Source of the DNA: Canna indica
Taxonomy: Eukaryota; Streptophyta; Magnoliopsida; Zingiberales; Cannaceae
Assembly (NCBI GenBank): GCA_034359265.1
Contig: CP136890.1
Coordinates: 83,229,501 to 83,293,500 of the forward strand
Direction of reading: 5' to 3'
DNA: 64,000 nt
Shown: piece by piece, positions 33,192-47,000 of the stretch
Layout: each line of letters starts with the position of its first letter
Numbering within the stretch: position 1 is the first letter of the stretch
Notes under the pieces: model-generated
Database searches by the model: none
The model's input: only the letters and a program-made list of their open reading frames with translations
Told to the model about the DNA's origin: nothing
Program-made: the position numbers and the translations under genes

Positions 33192-34680
33192 CCTTGTAAC
33201 AACATACAACTACAATGATTCAATTTCTAATAATTGGAAAGCAATGTGAAAGCTTCGAGCCTGAGGGTGAAATTTTACTTATGGAAGGTGCTGCAGAACA
33301 AATTGCATACCTCTGCAAGCAGATTTCAAGGTACAAAAATAAACCAGTTAACCCCTGCCCTGTGTGTACTTGTTGTCAAGAAGATGATTTGCATATTTCT
33401 TACTGTTAATTTGCAAAACATACTTGGTTGCTGCTGAAAGGAAGCTACATTATAATTCTAGCCAATTGGAATAATGGTGTTTGGTTGATTAAGTTCAGAT
33501 TTAATATTTGCACTGCTACTAGCCTTAAATCTTTTATTGTTGAATAATTCATTTTGCTTATTTGGGTATCATGAATTAGTTTTGGTTGTCATCTTTTGAC
33601 CTATATTAATACTGCTAAGAATTTTATTTGAACCTAAACCTGTTTTTTCCCCTGTTTGGTTAAGCCTTAGCAAGATAAGAAGTCTTGGTATCAAGCATGC
33701 GAAAATCGTTTTCTGACTGCATTCAAGCAATCAATATCTTAAAGGGATCCTGATGTCAAATGGTAGTGTATAAGAAGATATTTTTGGATGCTCATAATTT
33801 GGCTAAAGATTTCTTTTAATTCCTTTATTTCATCTGCAACTAAGCTCAGCTCACTCCATGTTCCTGATCCTATGTGATTAATAATACATTCTTTCAGAAA
33901 AAAATGGTCAATTCAACTAGGTAAATTTAATGGATGAATACAACTCAAGTGATTACACTGAAACCAAATTCCAATTATGATTTAAACTATCCACCAACTA
34001 GTCTTCATGAAGATCTGATACATAGGTCAAAATTGGCAACAATAAGGATCGTTGATTAATATTTATTGAAATCATACACAATATATATATATATGTCAGC
34101 ATTATGCCACTAGTATAATTGAGCTTCTAGGAGATTCATTTCATAGGTACCAAACTGCAAAAGGTGACATTTTTTTAACAAAGGAGATTGCATGGCAATT
34201 GCCTACCAATATAAATTTTATCAGAAAGACGAGACTGAGTTAATTTGTCTATAGAGAAAAGAAAACATAGAAAAGAAAAAGCTGATATTAACTCAACGGA
34301 ATCAATTGATAATAGTAAATTTCTGACAAACAACAAAGCAAAAACAATGGTCAAAGGCTGATGCTTCAGCTGCGTCAGAGAAACCAAATCTAACTATTCA
34401 TGTAATTCCAACATGATGGGGGGGAAATGTGATTTTGACACTAAAGTACTCACATTCGACTACTAGTTACCCTAGAATAAAATTTGCTCGTGGGAAGTAA
34501 CGAGCTCCCACAAATCCTTTGCAAAATGAAAATAAGAATCAAGAAAAAAAACTTTTCTCAAACAATCATTACAAAACAAAAGATTTTGGCGACATTATGG
34601 CCAGCACTTGTCATCTACAAGAAAAAATAAGCAGGGGAAAAAAATTCGTACCGAAGGTCCCCCAATCTGATCTGACCAAA

Positions 34681-34726
34681 AGAAGAAGGAAGAAGAAGAA
34701 GAAGAAGAAGAAGAAGAAGAAGAAGA
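34681..34726. repeat. (AGA)n microsatellite
   Basis: An almost perfect trinucleotide run of about 15 units in the presumed ELMO leader intron. Confidence 0.95.
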
Positions 34727-35420
34727 TAGGGAGTCTCCCGTTTGCTTCAAGTCTGAGAACTTAATCGTGCTTTAACCATTAGATTTTAACAGATAAGGTG
34801 GAAAAGAATTCTAAGGTTGTTGAGGTACCCAACTCCGTTGAAACTTGAAAGAAACTCTGTCCTAATTAAATATACCAACTGGCAACTCATGCAATAGGTC
34901 CATTGACCTGGAATGCGTCATCAAGAGAAATACATGCCAATACCGTATCCCATTAAATACCCGCGTCAGAGTCATTGAAGGAACTTTTGTACGTATAAAC
35001 CCACCATTATTTGAGACATTGCTACTTTGTCGACCAATGACCTAAAATTTTTCATTCGGGCTTCCCAGAATGCGAAGATATCCGCGAAGAGACTAAATTA
35101 GGAATGGAAGTAGTTTGGACGCCAACAAAGTTAATCCTCTCAAACTCCGCCGCCACCGCAGAAGATGTGGAGACTGCTCTGCTGAGGCAGGGAGGGGGAT
35201 TCGAAATAGGAAAAATATTTATTTTCAGGAAGAAGATTCAGAAAGGACGAACTTCTTACCAGATACGAAGCATACCAATTTTGATCATCATGCATCAGAT
35301 AAATCGCCAAACAGTATAACAAACGATTCCTCCGAGTAACAGAATGTTGAGGAGCAGAAACCAGACGAAATAGATCGATAATCGATAAGGTGATTGATTG
35401 AATCGCAGAGAAATGCTCAC

Positions 35421-35520
35421 CATAATTCCCTTTCTTCTCGTTGTAAGATAAAGCTTTGCCTCCGACGAGATTCGAGAGTCGAGAGGCGATCGATCGGAAC
35501 ACGAAATCTTCGTCGAAGTT
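35421..35520 (-). other. Candidate non-coding first exon of the ELMO gene
   Basis: On the minus strand this GC-richer stretch contains CGATCGATCGCCTCTCGACT and ends GGGAATTATG|GTGAGC, a good donor. It has the look of a plant 5' leader and lies upstream of the ELMO coding exons in the right orientation. The final ATG would open a short upstream frame if joined to 31907. The 5' limit is a guess. Confidence 0.4.
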
Positions 35521-36582
35521 GATCTTTAGTTACGCATAAAAGAAAACAGAAGTTCTGGTAACCTGCAGTCAGATTACCGGATGTCACTCGGACGACAAAA
35601 CAGAAAGCCTGGGAATATTTTTGTGGAACAAAGATCGTCCGGTTTGATTATCTTATTCTCACCTTAATGAGCTGAACCGTGATCACAGCAGGCTTAGAAG
35701 ACCATCGCGATGGGCCACAGCTGGACCACATTCGGGCTTCTCATTACTCCGAGAACCGGCGCTGAGTTTACCGCGTTCAAGCGAACCGAAGAAAGAATAT
35801 TATTTTGATAGAAAATCGTCCGGGTTGCGAAATGAAATATTTTAAAGCTAAACGTGTTTTGTAAAAAGTTAATATTTGATACATGCTTAATATATGTTAT
35901 TATTAAAAAATTGCATTCAAAAAAATCATTTCTCGAAACAGATGATATATATATTATGCAGAAAGCAGTTGCAAAAAAAAAATTGGCAACTACAGTGAGG
36001 GGACTTATAATCATTCCATCAAATTAATCAAATCCCTCCGCTTTGTACGGTTTATTCTATGATGGGTGCAAGTCCGGTGGACTCGCACCCCATCATATGT
36101 CTATTTCTTTATATCTTCATTAAATGAAGACAAAGTTAAAGAGGTGTGATTCCACTGGACTTGCATCTGGCATAGAATTAATCGATTTTTACATCTAACG
36201 TAATGATTATGTATTCAGTCTACTGTAGGTCAAGAAAAGCTCACAAAAACGTGGGACAATATGAAGAAGATTTTTACCAAAGGATGCAGTTCAGTTCATA
36301 TTCACGTAAATGCATTCAAACATTAGACAATATAATACATTTAGAGAAGTCTTAAAAGGATACATTTGGAAACTACATTTATGCTACAACACAATTTAGT
36401 AGGTCAGCTACCATCATAAGTGTATACAAACACATCTCGACTTTGTTCAGCAGGCAAACAAAGATGAAGAACCATTTTTGGGCAGGCCGGTAGCATTTAG
36501 ATATAAAGGGATGAAGCAATGACTTTCCTTGTCATATATTAGTCACTGGCAAGTAAGACCTCCACAAGATGAAGCATATGCA
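35521..36582. other. Intergenic: ELMO promoter side and PP2C 3' side
   Basis: No coding feature is seen. Apart from a short MITE at 36055-36178 the stretch is featureless; the part near 35560-35790 is the presumed promoter of the ELMO gene. Confidence 0.5.
36055..36178. mobile_element. Short MITE of about 124 bp
   Basis: Inverted ends TTCTATGATGGGTGCAAGTC (left) and, on the minus strand, TTCTATGCCAGATGCAAGTC (right) pair over about 35 bp. TTA is present on both sides, which fits a 3-bp target duplication of the PIF/Harbinger type. Confidence 0.7.
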
Positions 36583-39500
36583 TTACTTCTGCTCTGTTGC
36601 AGTGCTTCCTTGGCCAGCCAAGAAACGTACGACGACGCAAGTGATATTATCAGCACTTCCTCTTTGACAGGCTTCTTGCAGTAGTCGTTTTGCTGCTTGT
36701 TCAGGGTCCTCTATAGGTTGTATCATGGCCACGGCCTCCTACAAAATTCCAGGAAACAGTGAATTCAATTGACAAAACTATTATATTATGAAGTCAGTAA
36801 TTATTCGGCCAGAATACTGAAGTACCTCATTAGTGACAACATCCCACAATCCATCACTTGCAAGGATAAGGAACTCTAGAGAATTATCAATCACCTCCTC
36901 CTGTGATTACAGTTATAAATCAACAAAAGATTCAATTAGAAGGGAAAGAAGATTATATCCTTCTTTTTATTCAAATGATTCTATCCTTGTGAAAAAAATA
37001 AGAATGTCAGGAGTATTGAATGATATGATGAATATGATAAATTAAGCATCCATACTTGTATTTCTGGATCTGCAACAACAAACTGCTTCAGGAGCCTATC
37101 TCCAAATGCACGCGATACAGCAAGAACACCACCAACACGCCACGTGCCTACAGTGATAGATTTGTTATTGTCCAAGCAATTGAGAGGGAACAAAATCCTT
37201 TATAAAATTTAGTACCAGCCCACATAACAAAGCCTCCAGCATCTTCGATCCTTTGTCTCTCATCTGTTTGATCAGGCTTGTGATCCCTTGAGACAGCCAT
37301 TGCTACAAAAATAATAAAATTGCCATATATAAATCCAAATATATGTGACTGCTGTTCAGAAAACAAAAACGGAACTAACTACAAAGAAATATGCTTCTTA
37401 AGATACCAATTGAATATCAATCTATTTACTCCACAATCTTTAAGGGGTGTATTCTGTTGAGGGATGAATATTCAATTCACAGTCTATGCATGATGCAATA
37501 GTATTCCATTATTTGGTTGGCGTTAGACCAAATGCCAAGAAATCCTATTCCAACCAGAGAATAGACTGAGATTTTCTGCTGATATATTCCACTCTCATTT
37601 CGAATACATATTCTAAAATCCATTAGGAATAGCTCCAAATTCTTATTTTTAAATATTATCCTTTAACATCGCAATAACTAAACCAATCAAATAAAAAATC
37701 AGTAATTTTATTAAAACCTAATTTTTCAATATAATTGATCTATCGACTTTGATTTTAATGTATTGTGATTGAAGAAATCAATTATTTGTTTATTCTTTTA
37801 AAATTAATGTATATTTTAGTGATTTCAAAAAATCAATATCAATATTATTTTAATTTATATATCAATAATAGTGTCAATGTTTAATGTCATATCTTTTGTT
37901 TGATATATTAAATTATAATTTTTATATCATGTTATTATTAACATCAATTTGCATATAAATTTCAGTAGTTGTAACAAGTCTATTTTGATCCTTTTCTTAC
38001 TATTTTATCTTTTGTCTCAAAGCCAAACTTGACTTGCATGTGTTCTGCATATGAGTATATGACTATTTCGAGTGATTACTGCTGTCTAGCAAAAGGACAC
38101 AGTTAGGATTGCATTTCTATTCTGATAAAGCAGTTACTTCTGTCCGTGCATATCGTAGAGCATGTTTTTCACTCAATTCATTTATGATGCCATCCCTCGC
38201 AACCAAAGAAAAAGCTTTGCAGTGTTTATTCCTAGTTTATTCTCTTTGCAAATCAAACAATAAAATACAATTGCTCTCTATTTCATTTTTTGCTTATTTC
38301 TATTCCTTCTAAATTCATTCCCTCAAACCAACAGCCCTTAAGTTTACAAATCAACTTGAGGCTAGCCCCTTAGGGCTCATTTGGTACATTGTATAGTACT
38401 AGCCTGTATAGTACTAGTCTGTATAGTACTAACCTGTATTGTACTATTATTATATAGTATTTGGTGCACACATGAACTAGCCTGTATAGTACTAGTCTGT
38501 ATGGACTAGTCTGTATTGACTAACTTGTATAATATAATATAATATAATATAATATATAATAATATACTATTATATGTAATATATTATAATATAAAAATTA
38601 TATAATATATTTTATCATTAAAAAAATTTCATAAATTAAAATTATTTTTTAATATTTTTTAATTTTTGACCGGAGGTAAAATGGGTATCCAAAATATTGA
38701 ACGTTCTAGTGCAGGCTAATGAAGAGCTTTGGAAGTGTATTACTAATACAACTTATGACAGCTTATGAGATAACATTTTTAGTGCAAGTATTAGTTAATA
38801 CTCTTCCCAAATACTATACAGGATACTTATACGGGGTACCAAACGGGCCCTAAGTGTACAAATCAACTTGAGGCTAGAACCTCATCCAATGACCTAATGG
38901 GTCAACTTAACAATCAGGATCATATAAGAATTAAAACATGGTTCATGCCTTGGATTCTTAATGAAAATTCATACTCATTGACTGGTCACGAAAAAAGGAG
39001 TGTGTGCCACCATGACAATAAACTTCATCGTCCCATGAATGAAACCTAATTCAAATTTTACCCGCTAGCATAGAAATTGGTGCAAGATCAATGATAGATC
39101 AATAAATCTTGAGTGGCTAGTTGACCAAGTCATGTCAGTCCTTGTACCTTTACTACACTATCGCAACCCAACAGGAAATAGGCCATCACATGTCATATTT
39201 AGTTGTCATATTTTAAAAGAAAACAGAACAAAAATTGAAAAAGGAATTTATATACTTTTAAATAAAATAATGTTTCAACAAATAAAATATGTTTTTTTTT
39301 ACATGGAAATATTGATATGTTAATCAGTCGATATTGACAACAACATTGCCTCATGGAAACACTGACATGTTTACTGGTCAAAAACATATAGTGAAATGGA
39401 GGTCACAAAATACCTGGTCCGAAGTGACATCAATATATTCAGTTTGATGTAGAAATATTAGGGTCACTACTAACACAGATTTTTCATAGAAGTGTCAAAA

Positions 39501-41460
39501 AATAACTGGTCTTAAATGTCAGCAAAATGATGCAATTAGTATAGTTTTCACACATATGATAGGGGCAATATTCCCCAGCAACTTTTGTATAAGTGTTAAA
39601 TTGCACAGATAATGACCATGTAAACTAGTGTAATTGTTTTGCTCTATAACGGTAGCAACAGCCTAATATAAAAATCTATCATATTTCTTCATATTAGTAA
39701 GGGCTTACCCTTCCCACCCCTACATATAACAGCCCTTGAATCTCCAACATTTGCAACCAACAAACGGTCACCAACAAGGATAGCAGTGGAGGCAGTTGAA
39801 CCAGCATCTCGGTTCTGAGAAATCTCAGATTTCAGAAATTCTGAGTCAGTATGACTGTATGCATCAGCTGCAAGGTCATAGAACAAATAAAGATGATTAC
39901 ATATATATGTTGATAAAAAATCAGAAACTCTATGAAATCTTAAATAGAAGGCACCTATAGCAGACTTGGTATCACTAATGAACTTGGGGTGTCGAATCAA
40001 ATTACTGAAGAGGTTCTCTTTGACATACTCCGCGGCTCGAGCACCACCATGACCTGAATGTGCACCAACCTTTAGGGCATTGTTTATATGACAAATCATC
40101 AAATTAAGGGAATAAAAAGTAGACATGTGAAAAATATGCAAAATCGTTGAACGTAAGAATAAATTGATAATCTATTCTGACTATTCAAATTTCAAATAGG
40201 GATTTTTTAATAAGGATGATGGAGGGGAGGGCGAGGAAAGGAAAATGAGAGGAAAAATATTCCCTTGTTTGGATAGCATGAATTAGAAGGGAGGAAATAT
40301 TTTGGTTTTAGATACACCATATTAAGTTTTAACTTTTAATTCTTTACATGAATGTTTGACAATAGGGGTGAACTTGTACATTACTATCTTTTAAGTAACA
40401 AATAACACTTCACCTGCAACTCCCCCAATTTTAAGGGAATAGGATAATGTAGAACGAAGAGGAATTAATGTACATTTCATCATCTAAAAAATTTCTCACC
40501 CTTTCCCTCCAAATCCCTCTCCCTCCAATCAGATAAACTATAGGATGTATCCACTAAGAATGTCAACTTCAAACATGTTATACGTCACTTCGTTTGAGAG
40601 GGAAAAAAGTACCCTACCATCAAAAACTCCAAACAAGCCAACAATTTCGCCATCAACACCATCAATTCGTGTCTCATAAAAGTCTTCCATTGAAGACCTT
40701 TTCCCAGGAGAGCTTGCATACCCATAACTGAACTTCCCATTTTGACTGCAAGGGAGATAACAAGAGTTACAAAATGTTAGTACAATAGCTACATCACAAG
40801 CTCAACTTTTATGGATCAACTCATAAATCTTAACAAACAAAACGACCTGAGATGGATAACATGCTCAATAGCACAAGAAGTAGATGGCCTGAAACTTATG
40901 CAATCCAATTTTCTTTAATTTCATCATACCTAGCTACAAAATTAATGAGCGTGAAAGAACTAGATTGACCATCTAATAGCTACTCTAGTGTTTATTACCA
41001 TACATCTTAAAATTGAACAAGCCATAATGCAATCGCTAAGAAACACCAAAAGTTATCTGTTAGACTATCATCAGTACAGAACAAAAACTCGGCTATACCT
41101 AAGATTCTCCAACAAGAAGATAAATGGATAACCCCATAAACCATCAGCGGCAAGTGACTTCCCAAATTTACGCAAATTCTTTAAATCATTGAAATTAGTT
41201 ACAAATACCTGCCCGACAAGCTGAATAACAGCCTTAAAACGATGCCAAACAAAGAAATTTACTCCGATTTGTAAAAACATTGCATAGAACACTAATTACC
41301 ACATCGAGATCAACCACAAAAGAAACTGTAGATTAACAGACAAATCAAAACATAAAAAAGGAAGTTTTGCACGGGGAAAGATAAGAGATGACCTCAGTCC
41401 ACCACCACTAACTGGAGCTCCATCGGACTGAGTACCGCTAACGGAGCTCAAATGACCCAT
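36583..41460 (-). CDS. Protein phosphatase 2C, eight exons
   Basis: Exons on the minus strand: 41460-41393, 40745-40618, 40053-39955, 39867-39709, 37302-37216, 37147-37056, 36900-36826 and 36738-36583, all with GT-AG introns. They total 864 bases, or 287 residues. PP2C motifs occur in order: [11 protein letters not shown] (Glu43, Asp44), GVFDGHGG (Asp65), [47 protein letters not shown] (Asp227) and [10 protein letters not shown] (Asp266). The metal-binding acidic residues are all kept, so an active Mg/Mn-dependent Ser/Thr phosphatase is expected. The short N-terminus without signal or membrane segment and the overall sequence resemble clade F plant PP2Cs such as At1g43900. Intron 4 is long (about 2.4 kb) because of two MITEs. 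Confidence 0.94.
37444..38337. mobile_element. PIF/Harbinger (Tourist)-like MITE in PP2C intron 4
   Basis: The left end GGGGTGTATTCTGTTGAGGG and, on the minus strand, the right end GGGCTGTTGGTTTGAGGG form inverted repeats of the Tourist style. They are flanked by TAA on the left and TTA on the right. The interior is AT-rich and non-coding. Confidence 0.65.
38373..38850. mobile_element. Second Tourist-like MITE in PP2C intron 4
   Basis: Left end GGGCTCATTTGGTAC, right end on the minus strand GGGCCCGTTTGGTAC, flanked by TTA and TAA. The interior opens with repeated GTATAGTACTAGCCT motifs. A direct repeat of about 27 bp (ACAAATCAACTTGAGGCTAG and neighbours) lies on both sides at about 38340-38366 and 38852-38878. 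Confidence 0.68.
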
Positions 41461-41699
41461 CTTTCTCCGACTCGAAAGAGAGGAAACAGGAGAATACAAC
41501 AAATCCAACCTAATTAATCCGTTGAGGAATCAAAACACGGGAAGAACCCGCTCGTCCTTCGCTATACAAGAGGGAATCAGACGCTACCGCCTGCAGATCG
41601 CGAGGAGCGGCTACAAATCCCCAAAAAAAGGGCGCGATCATCAAAGCAGCCGAATAAAGAAGCCCTTCGGAGGGGAGAGAAAGAGAAGATACACAGTCC

Positions 41700-41742
<43 letters not shown>

Positions 41743-44007
41743 AGGCGGAGAACAAACCAACGCCGGGTTTTGTGGTTTTAGTTTGTGGCTGTGAGTAAAA
41801 GAGAAGAAGACGACGACGAGGATGCAGAAATTAAATAAAGTTAGATAATTTCTTCCAATTAGGGTCAATTTTTACGAATCTCGAAGAAGCTTTAGTTATC
41901 GATCCACTGTAACCACAACTCCGAATGGCAATCTTGCAATTCCTATATGCAGCCATTTACAGGTGGACCCCATAATCTTCCAGAACCATCGGACGGCAGC
42001 TGGAGGTCTGGAGTCAGTAGACCGATGAAATTAAGTAGAATTTAGATTATTAATCCTGTTTACGATGTAATTTTGTTCCACTGGTTTCTGATCCTCTCCT
42101 CCTACTACTTCACGCTGGAACTTTAGAATTCCTATAATCTCACTGATCTTTGAAAATGAACTGTCAGATGGAGTCTGGATGCGTTCTTTCCTCGTATTCA
42201 ATGGACAAGATCCTGACAGTGATGCGTGAATGATACGTGGCACGTCAAGGAAAAAAAGTTGACTTGGTCGTAATATTAGTAAGGAGGAGTATAATAAGGA
42301 AAAAAAGCGCGTATATGGTTGCCATTTGTATATAAATGTATACACTAATTTAGTCCCTAATACTTCTTTTTTAAGTTAAATTAGGTTGGACAACAATGCC
42401 TTTAGTTGCAACTTAGATTTCAAGATCCTCCTTACTACTAAATTTTGTAATAACAATGAAAACCAAATTTAGACTTGTTCAAATTCCATCACTATCACCG
42501 TTAGATCACTTAAAAGCATAAATAATAATAAATAGAGCATCTCAAATTTAGAAGGTAAAGGGAAAAGACAAGAGTAATAATTTTGACTCGATTGTGAGGA
42601 ATGAGGATTAAATCAGTGGAATATGAACACATGGGGTGGGCAATAAAGAGAACACAATTGGCCCCAATCTGTGAGTAAGTGAGGGGATCAATCAGAGGCT
42701 TTACAAGTGCAATGCCACCTGCCTTTGGCACCCACCTTTGGTGGCTCTGATTCCTAAAAAATGTCACTCTCCAATTGAAAAAAAGGAATGGCCCATCCTT
42801 GACATCTGTTTGCACTAAAACAAAGGCCATGTGTCATGTGTGTGTGATTGGGACATCATCCTCTGATTAATAAATTATTACATTCAGTGTTTTTAAAATT
42901 ACCTCAGTTAAAAAAAAAACTGATTAGAGTTGAAGTGGTTAGCCAGATTTTTGTTTACTGTTGGATTTAAGTAAATCAATTCACACATTTATAAGAGAAA
43001 TCCAGTGAGTAGAGTACTACAATCCAGCTTCAATGCCTAGAACCAGCTCAAGGGTACAGGATACTGAGAGCCATTTATATGATGGTGTGTTGTGAGCTGT
43101 AGTGGACGGGTGATAGGAGTAACTATGAAACCGAAGAAAATTTTGTAAGGTGTTTTTTATTAATAGTCAGATGGCCTTTGACAATCATATATACATGATC
43201 CCAATCCATATCATATATACCACAATCAAATATTTTGACTTGACACAAACTAATAAGCTGCATTTGTACTTTAGTCAATTCAAAAGCACAAATCTTTTGA
43301 AGGATCAAATTTTGACTTTATAACTTGACACTTTAAATTTATCTCCAAAGCCAATAATCTAAGCTCAATAAAATGCAATTTCGAATTCAATGTCATAAAC
43401 ACTTATATTTATTTTGATTTTTCTAAGTCATACAAATAAGATTGTTAGAAAATTATGAAATCATAAGTTCAAAACTCAACCTCATATAGTCCCAATTTCA
43501 TTCAACCTGTTTCTTTCTTTGTACATCTTATCCCCGTTGATAAGTGGCAGCCCAGCAAAGCAGCTTAGCATGCGGTGCTTCTGAGGTCTCCATTTATATA
43601 GTGCCATGAAGCATTTAAATATAAATTTTAAAGCCAAAAAAGATTTTTAAAAACTGTGGAAGTAGACAGCCGCGCAGTATGTCATAATAAAGATCTCATT
43701 TAAAATATTATACTGAGTTTGCAAATGAGATCCATGCAGAGGGAGGAAATTATGAATCTTGAGCAAAATGCAAAATGCACACGACAAGATCACAGCTGAA
43801 CCGTAACATTTTGATAAAATTGCCCCAACTTCTGCCCACTAACTTTGACAGCTATCAAAGTGGATCCAAAGAAGCTGCAACTATTTTCCGCTCCTCCAGA
43901 AATTAAAGAAGTTATCTACCAACAGATTGTCTGCTTCCTCATGCAATTTGATCATGAAAAGTGATATCACGGCAAAAGATGAGCACCAAATGGTAGTCGA
44001 TAAGCTC
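41461..44007. other. Intergenic: PP2C leader/promoter and SERRATE 3' side
   Basis: No gene is recognised. The first few hundred bases are the presumed PP2C leader and promoter with a (GA)n run. The remainder is AT-rich, without clear transposon ends or open frames of a known family. Confidence 0.5.
41701..41739. repeat. (GA)n microsatellite in the PP2C leader or promoter
   Basis: A perfect 39-base AG run, i.e. a CT run on the coding strand, about 240 bases upstream of the PP2C start codon. CT-rich tracts are frequent near plant transcription starts, but no regulatory role is shown. Confidence 0.95.
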
Positions 44008-47000
44008 CTATAAGCTCCTGTAGTCGATAACAGTCACTTCATCTTCTGGAGCATCAAGATCTTGATAACTGCAAACAATGGTATAATAAGCTAAAGGGCA
44101 TTCACAAGGAGCAGCAAATGAGAAAGAAAATATAATCGCATAAAAAATTCAGCATCCCTGAAATCAATATCCAATGCCTTCTAGCCCATAATTCTAAAGA
44201 AACAAAGTGGAGCAACAATCTAATCATATCAAAAGGCTGCACAAGAAAAAACAGGACACAAACACAGTTGTGTATGAGCAACATAGTGCATCTATATGAC
44301 CATATAGATGCAGAGTGCAAAGAAATACAACAGGCGAGTACCTTCGTAAGCGACGGGGATCTTGTCGAAATGTTGGAGGTATAGGAAGAATCGGAGATGG
44401 GCCTGCCACTTGTGGGCCGAGCCTTCCTTTCCTACCACGAGGACCACCATTAGATTCAAAGGATGAAGGTCCGCCTGTCTCCCTCATCATGCGCATAGCA
44501 ACCTCTGGTGGGGCAGGGATAAAAGGTCCCAATGGCCTACAAATGATATTAAATGATTAGAGAAAGAGGCATGCAACAGAAGTACAAGTCTCAACCATTG
44601 CACGTGACTCACCCAGCACCAGGAACCGGCAATAATAAAGGTGGAGGGGGGATATCAGAAGGATAAGCACCGTGCAAGCCTTGTGCACCATAAGCATCAT
44701 AGTGAGGTTTGTCATTGTTCTCTCCCTCTGGGACACCGGCAGCATCACGTGGTGACTTGTCAGGCCTATCATGCCTGTCATCATCTCTATCATTCCTGTC
44801 AATATCTTTGCGGTTGCCACGCTCATCTCTCAAGCGATCTAACGCTGGTCTCCGTCTTTGTATTTTTGCCTTCTGCATACAGACACAATGGAACAAATAA
44901 AACAGTGAAACAATGACAAAAATACAGAATCATAGTTTTGATGACACCCAAATGCAATGGACATTTTGTTTCTGACATAGCGAGCATGTAATACATTTTT
45001 TGGCAGAATTAAGAAAAAAAACTTGTAGTGAAAATCAAAGGATAATAAATTAATAATTCACGACCCAAAGCCACTATTGTTAGGTGCAATTGAGAGAATG
45101 TTTCTAAAAAATATATTCAAAAAGTACCAAAACTGGCAAATCTAAATTTTAAATAGGATACCAACTTAATACCCCAGCTTTCCTAGTAGTAAGCATTCAT
45201 CCTTTAGAACATAAATAAATAAATAAATAAGAGCAATTTCCCAAATCCATAGTAACAACAACTAAGCCTTAATCCCATACTAGATGGGGTCGGGACTTCT
45301 GAGTCTCCATAGGACATGTCCAAACCATCTTAAACGACCTTCTCTTAATTTGTCTTCAATATATGCTATATGCACCTTCTGTCGGATGTATTCATTTCTC
45401 ATCTTGTCCAATCTTGTATGGCCACTCATCACATTCGCATTGCTGGCACATTCAACCTGTGTATATGTTGAACTTAGTTGTCCAACACTCACTCCCGTAA
45501 AGCATGGCTGGCCTAACTGTTGTTCCATAAAACTTTCCCTTCACTTTGTTAGGTATCTTGTTGTCACATAGCACGCATGTGGCACTTCTCCATTTCAATC
45601 ATCATGCTTTAATTCTACGGGTTACATCTTCATCTATCATCCTATCATTTCGGAAAATGAAGCCTAGATATTTAAAATGACTGTATTTAGACACTACTAC
45701 ACCACCTAAACTCACTTCCCCTTCATCCCTCTTGGACTAAAATTATGGTGCATATATTCTGTCTTGTTTCTACTTTAACCTAAAGCCTTCGGTTTCAAGG
45801 GTGTTTGTCCACACCTCTAACTTATGAATAACTCGCTCTCTCGTCTCATCAACTAATATAATATCATCTGCACACAGCAAAGACTATGGGATATCATCTT
45901 ATATACTACTAGTCAAATCTAATATCCATAAATCCATTAACATATTTTTTCAAATACCCTGAATACCATTGAAACTAAATTTCCCTCCAATTCCAAACAT
46001 GGTTTCCTCCATTTTACCACTTCAGGGGCTCAAAATGAAACATTTTTTATTATGCATAACATCAATTTACTTTTAGCTATCCATATCAGTACTTTAGTAT
46101 TTTTTAATGGTTAAACACTTTTTAGTGGCTAAAATGATTGTTTTCTTAGTTTAAGTCACTAAAAGACTTTTGCAAAAGCTTTTATAAGTGCCTAAATTGT
46201 ATTCTTTTTTGCTAGAACTGATTTTAGGCAATTTCTGTAACATTTTTTTTGCTAAAATTACTGTTTTCTTGATTTTTTAAGTCACTTAAAGACTTTGCAT
46301 GCCTAAATTATGTTTTTTTTAATATCATGAATTTATTTTCAGCAATCCCTATAGTGTTTTTAGTGGCTTAAATTACTGTTTTCTTGGTTTTTTTAGTCAC
46401 TTAAAGGCTTTGGTAAAAGACTAAGAAAATAATAATCTTAGCCATTAAAATAATGATATGCTACTAAAAAAATAATATAAGGATTGCTAAAAATAAATTC
46501 ACGCTATACTTTAAAAAAATAACACAAATTAAGACTTTTGCAAGTCTTTAAGTGACCAAAAAATAAGAAAACAGTATTTTTAGCCATTAAAAAGGTGTTC
46601 AACTACTAATAAAACTAAAATACCCATATGGATTACTAAAAATAAATTCATGTTATGCATAATAAAAATTTTCATTTTGAGCCACCTGAGTGCTAAAGTG
46701 GAGGGAACCATATTTAAAAATGAAGGAAAATTTAATTTCAAGGTTTTTCTGGATATTTCAAAAAGTATATTATGGATAAGAAAGTTTTAAATTCCTTATT
46801 ATGGATCTAGGAATTTCATCCATTGCTATTATGGATTGAGAAATTTCTCAATAAATGATTAGATAAGGTACCAGATTAAGCCGTTAATTTTCTCTAATGA
46901 TCAATATTTGTTTTTCTTTTTGAAAAATAGGTAGAAATAGAAAAGCAATAGACATGTTCTAAATTCACACAAAAGAATATTTAAATGAAAAAATAATAGG

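Larger units (their letters stand above)
31900..35420 (-). other. Probable 5' leader intron of the ELMO gene, with repeats
   Basis: An AACAG acceptor lies 8 bases upstream of the ELMO start codon and a donor at 35419-35420 closes a candidate leader exon, implying an intron of about 3.5 kb. It contains a short direct-repeat pair (32768-33191), an (AGA)n run (34681-34726) and no recognised coding exon. Transcription through it is inferred, not shown. Confidence 0.4.

Noticed and set aside
40190..40560. Possible MITE in PP2C intron 2 with GGAGGGGAGGG and CCCTCTCCCTCC arms
   Set aside because: The inverted similarity is weak and no target duplication could be placed.
44315..44916. Plus-strand frames over SERRATE exons 10 and 11
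   Set aside because: Antisense shadows of true coding exons.
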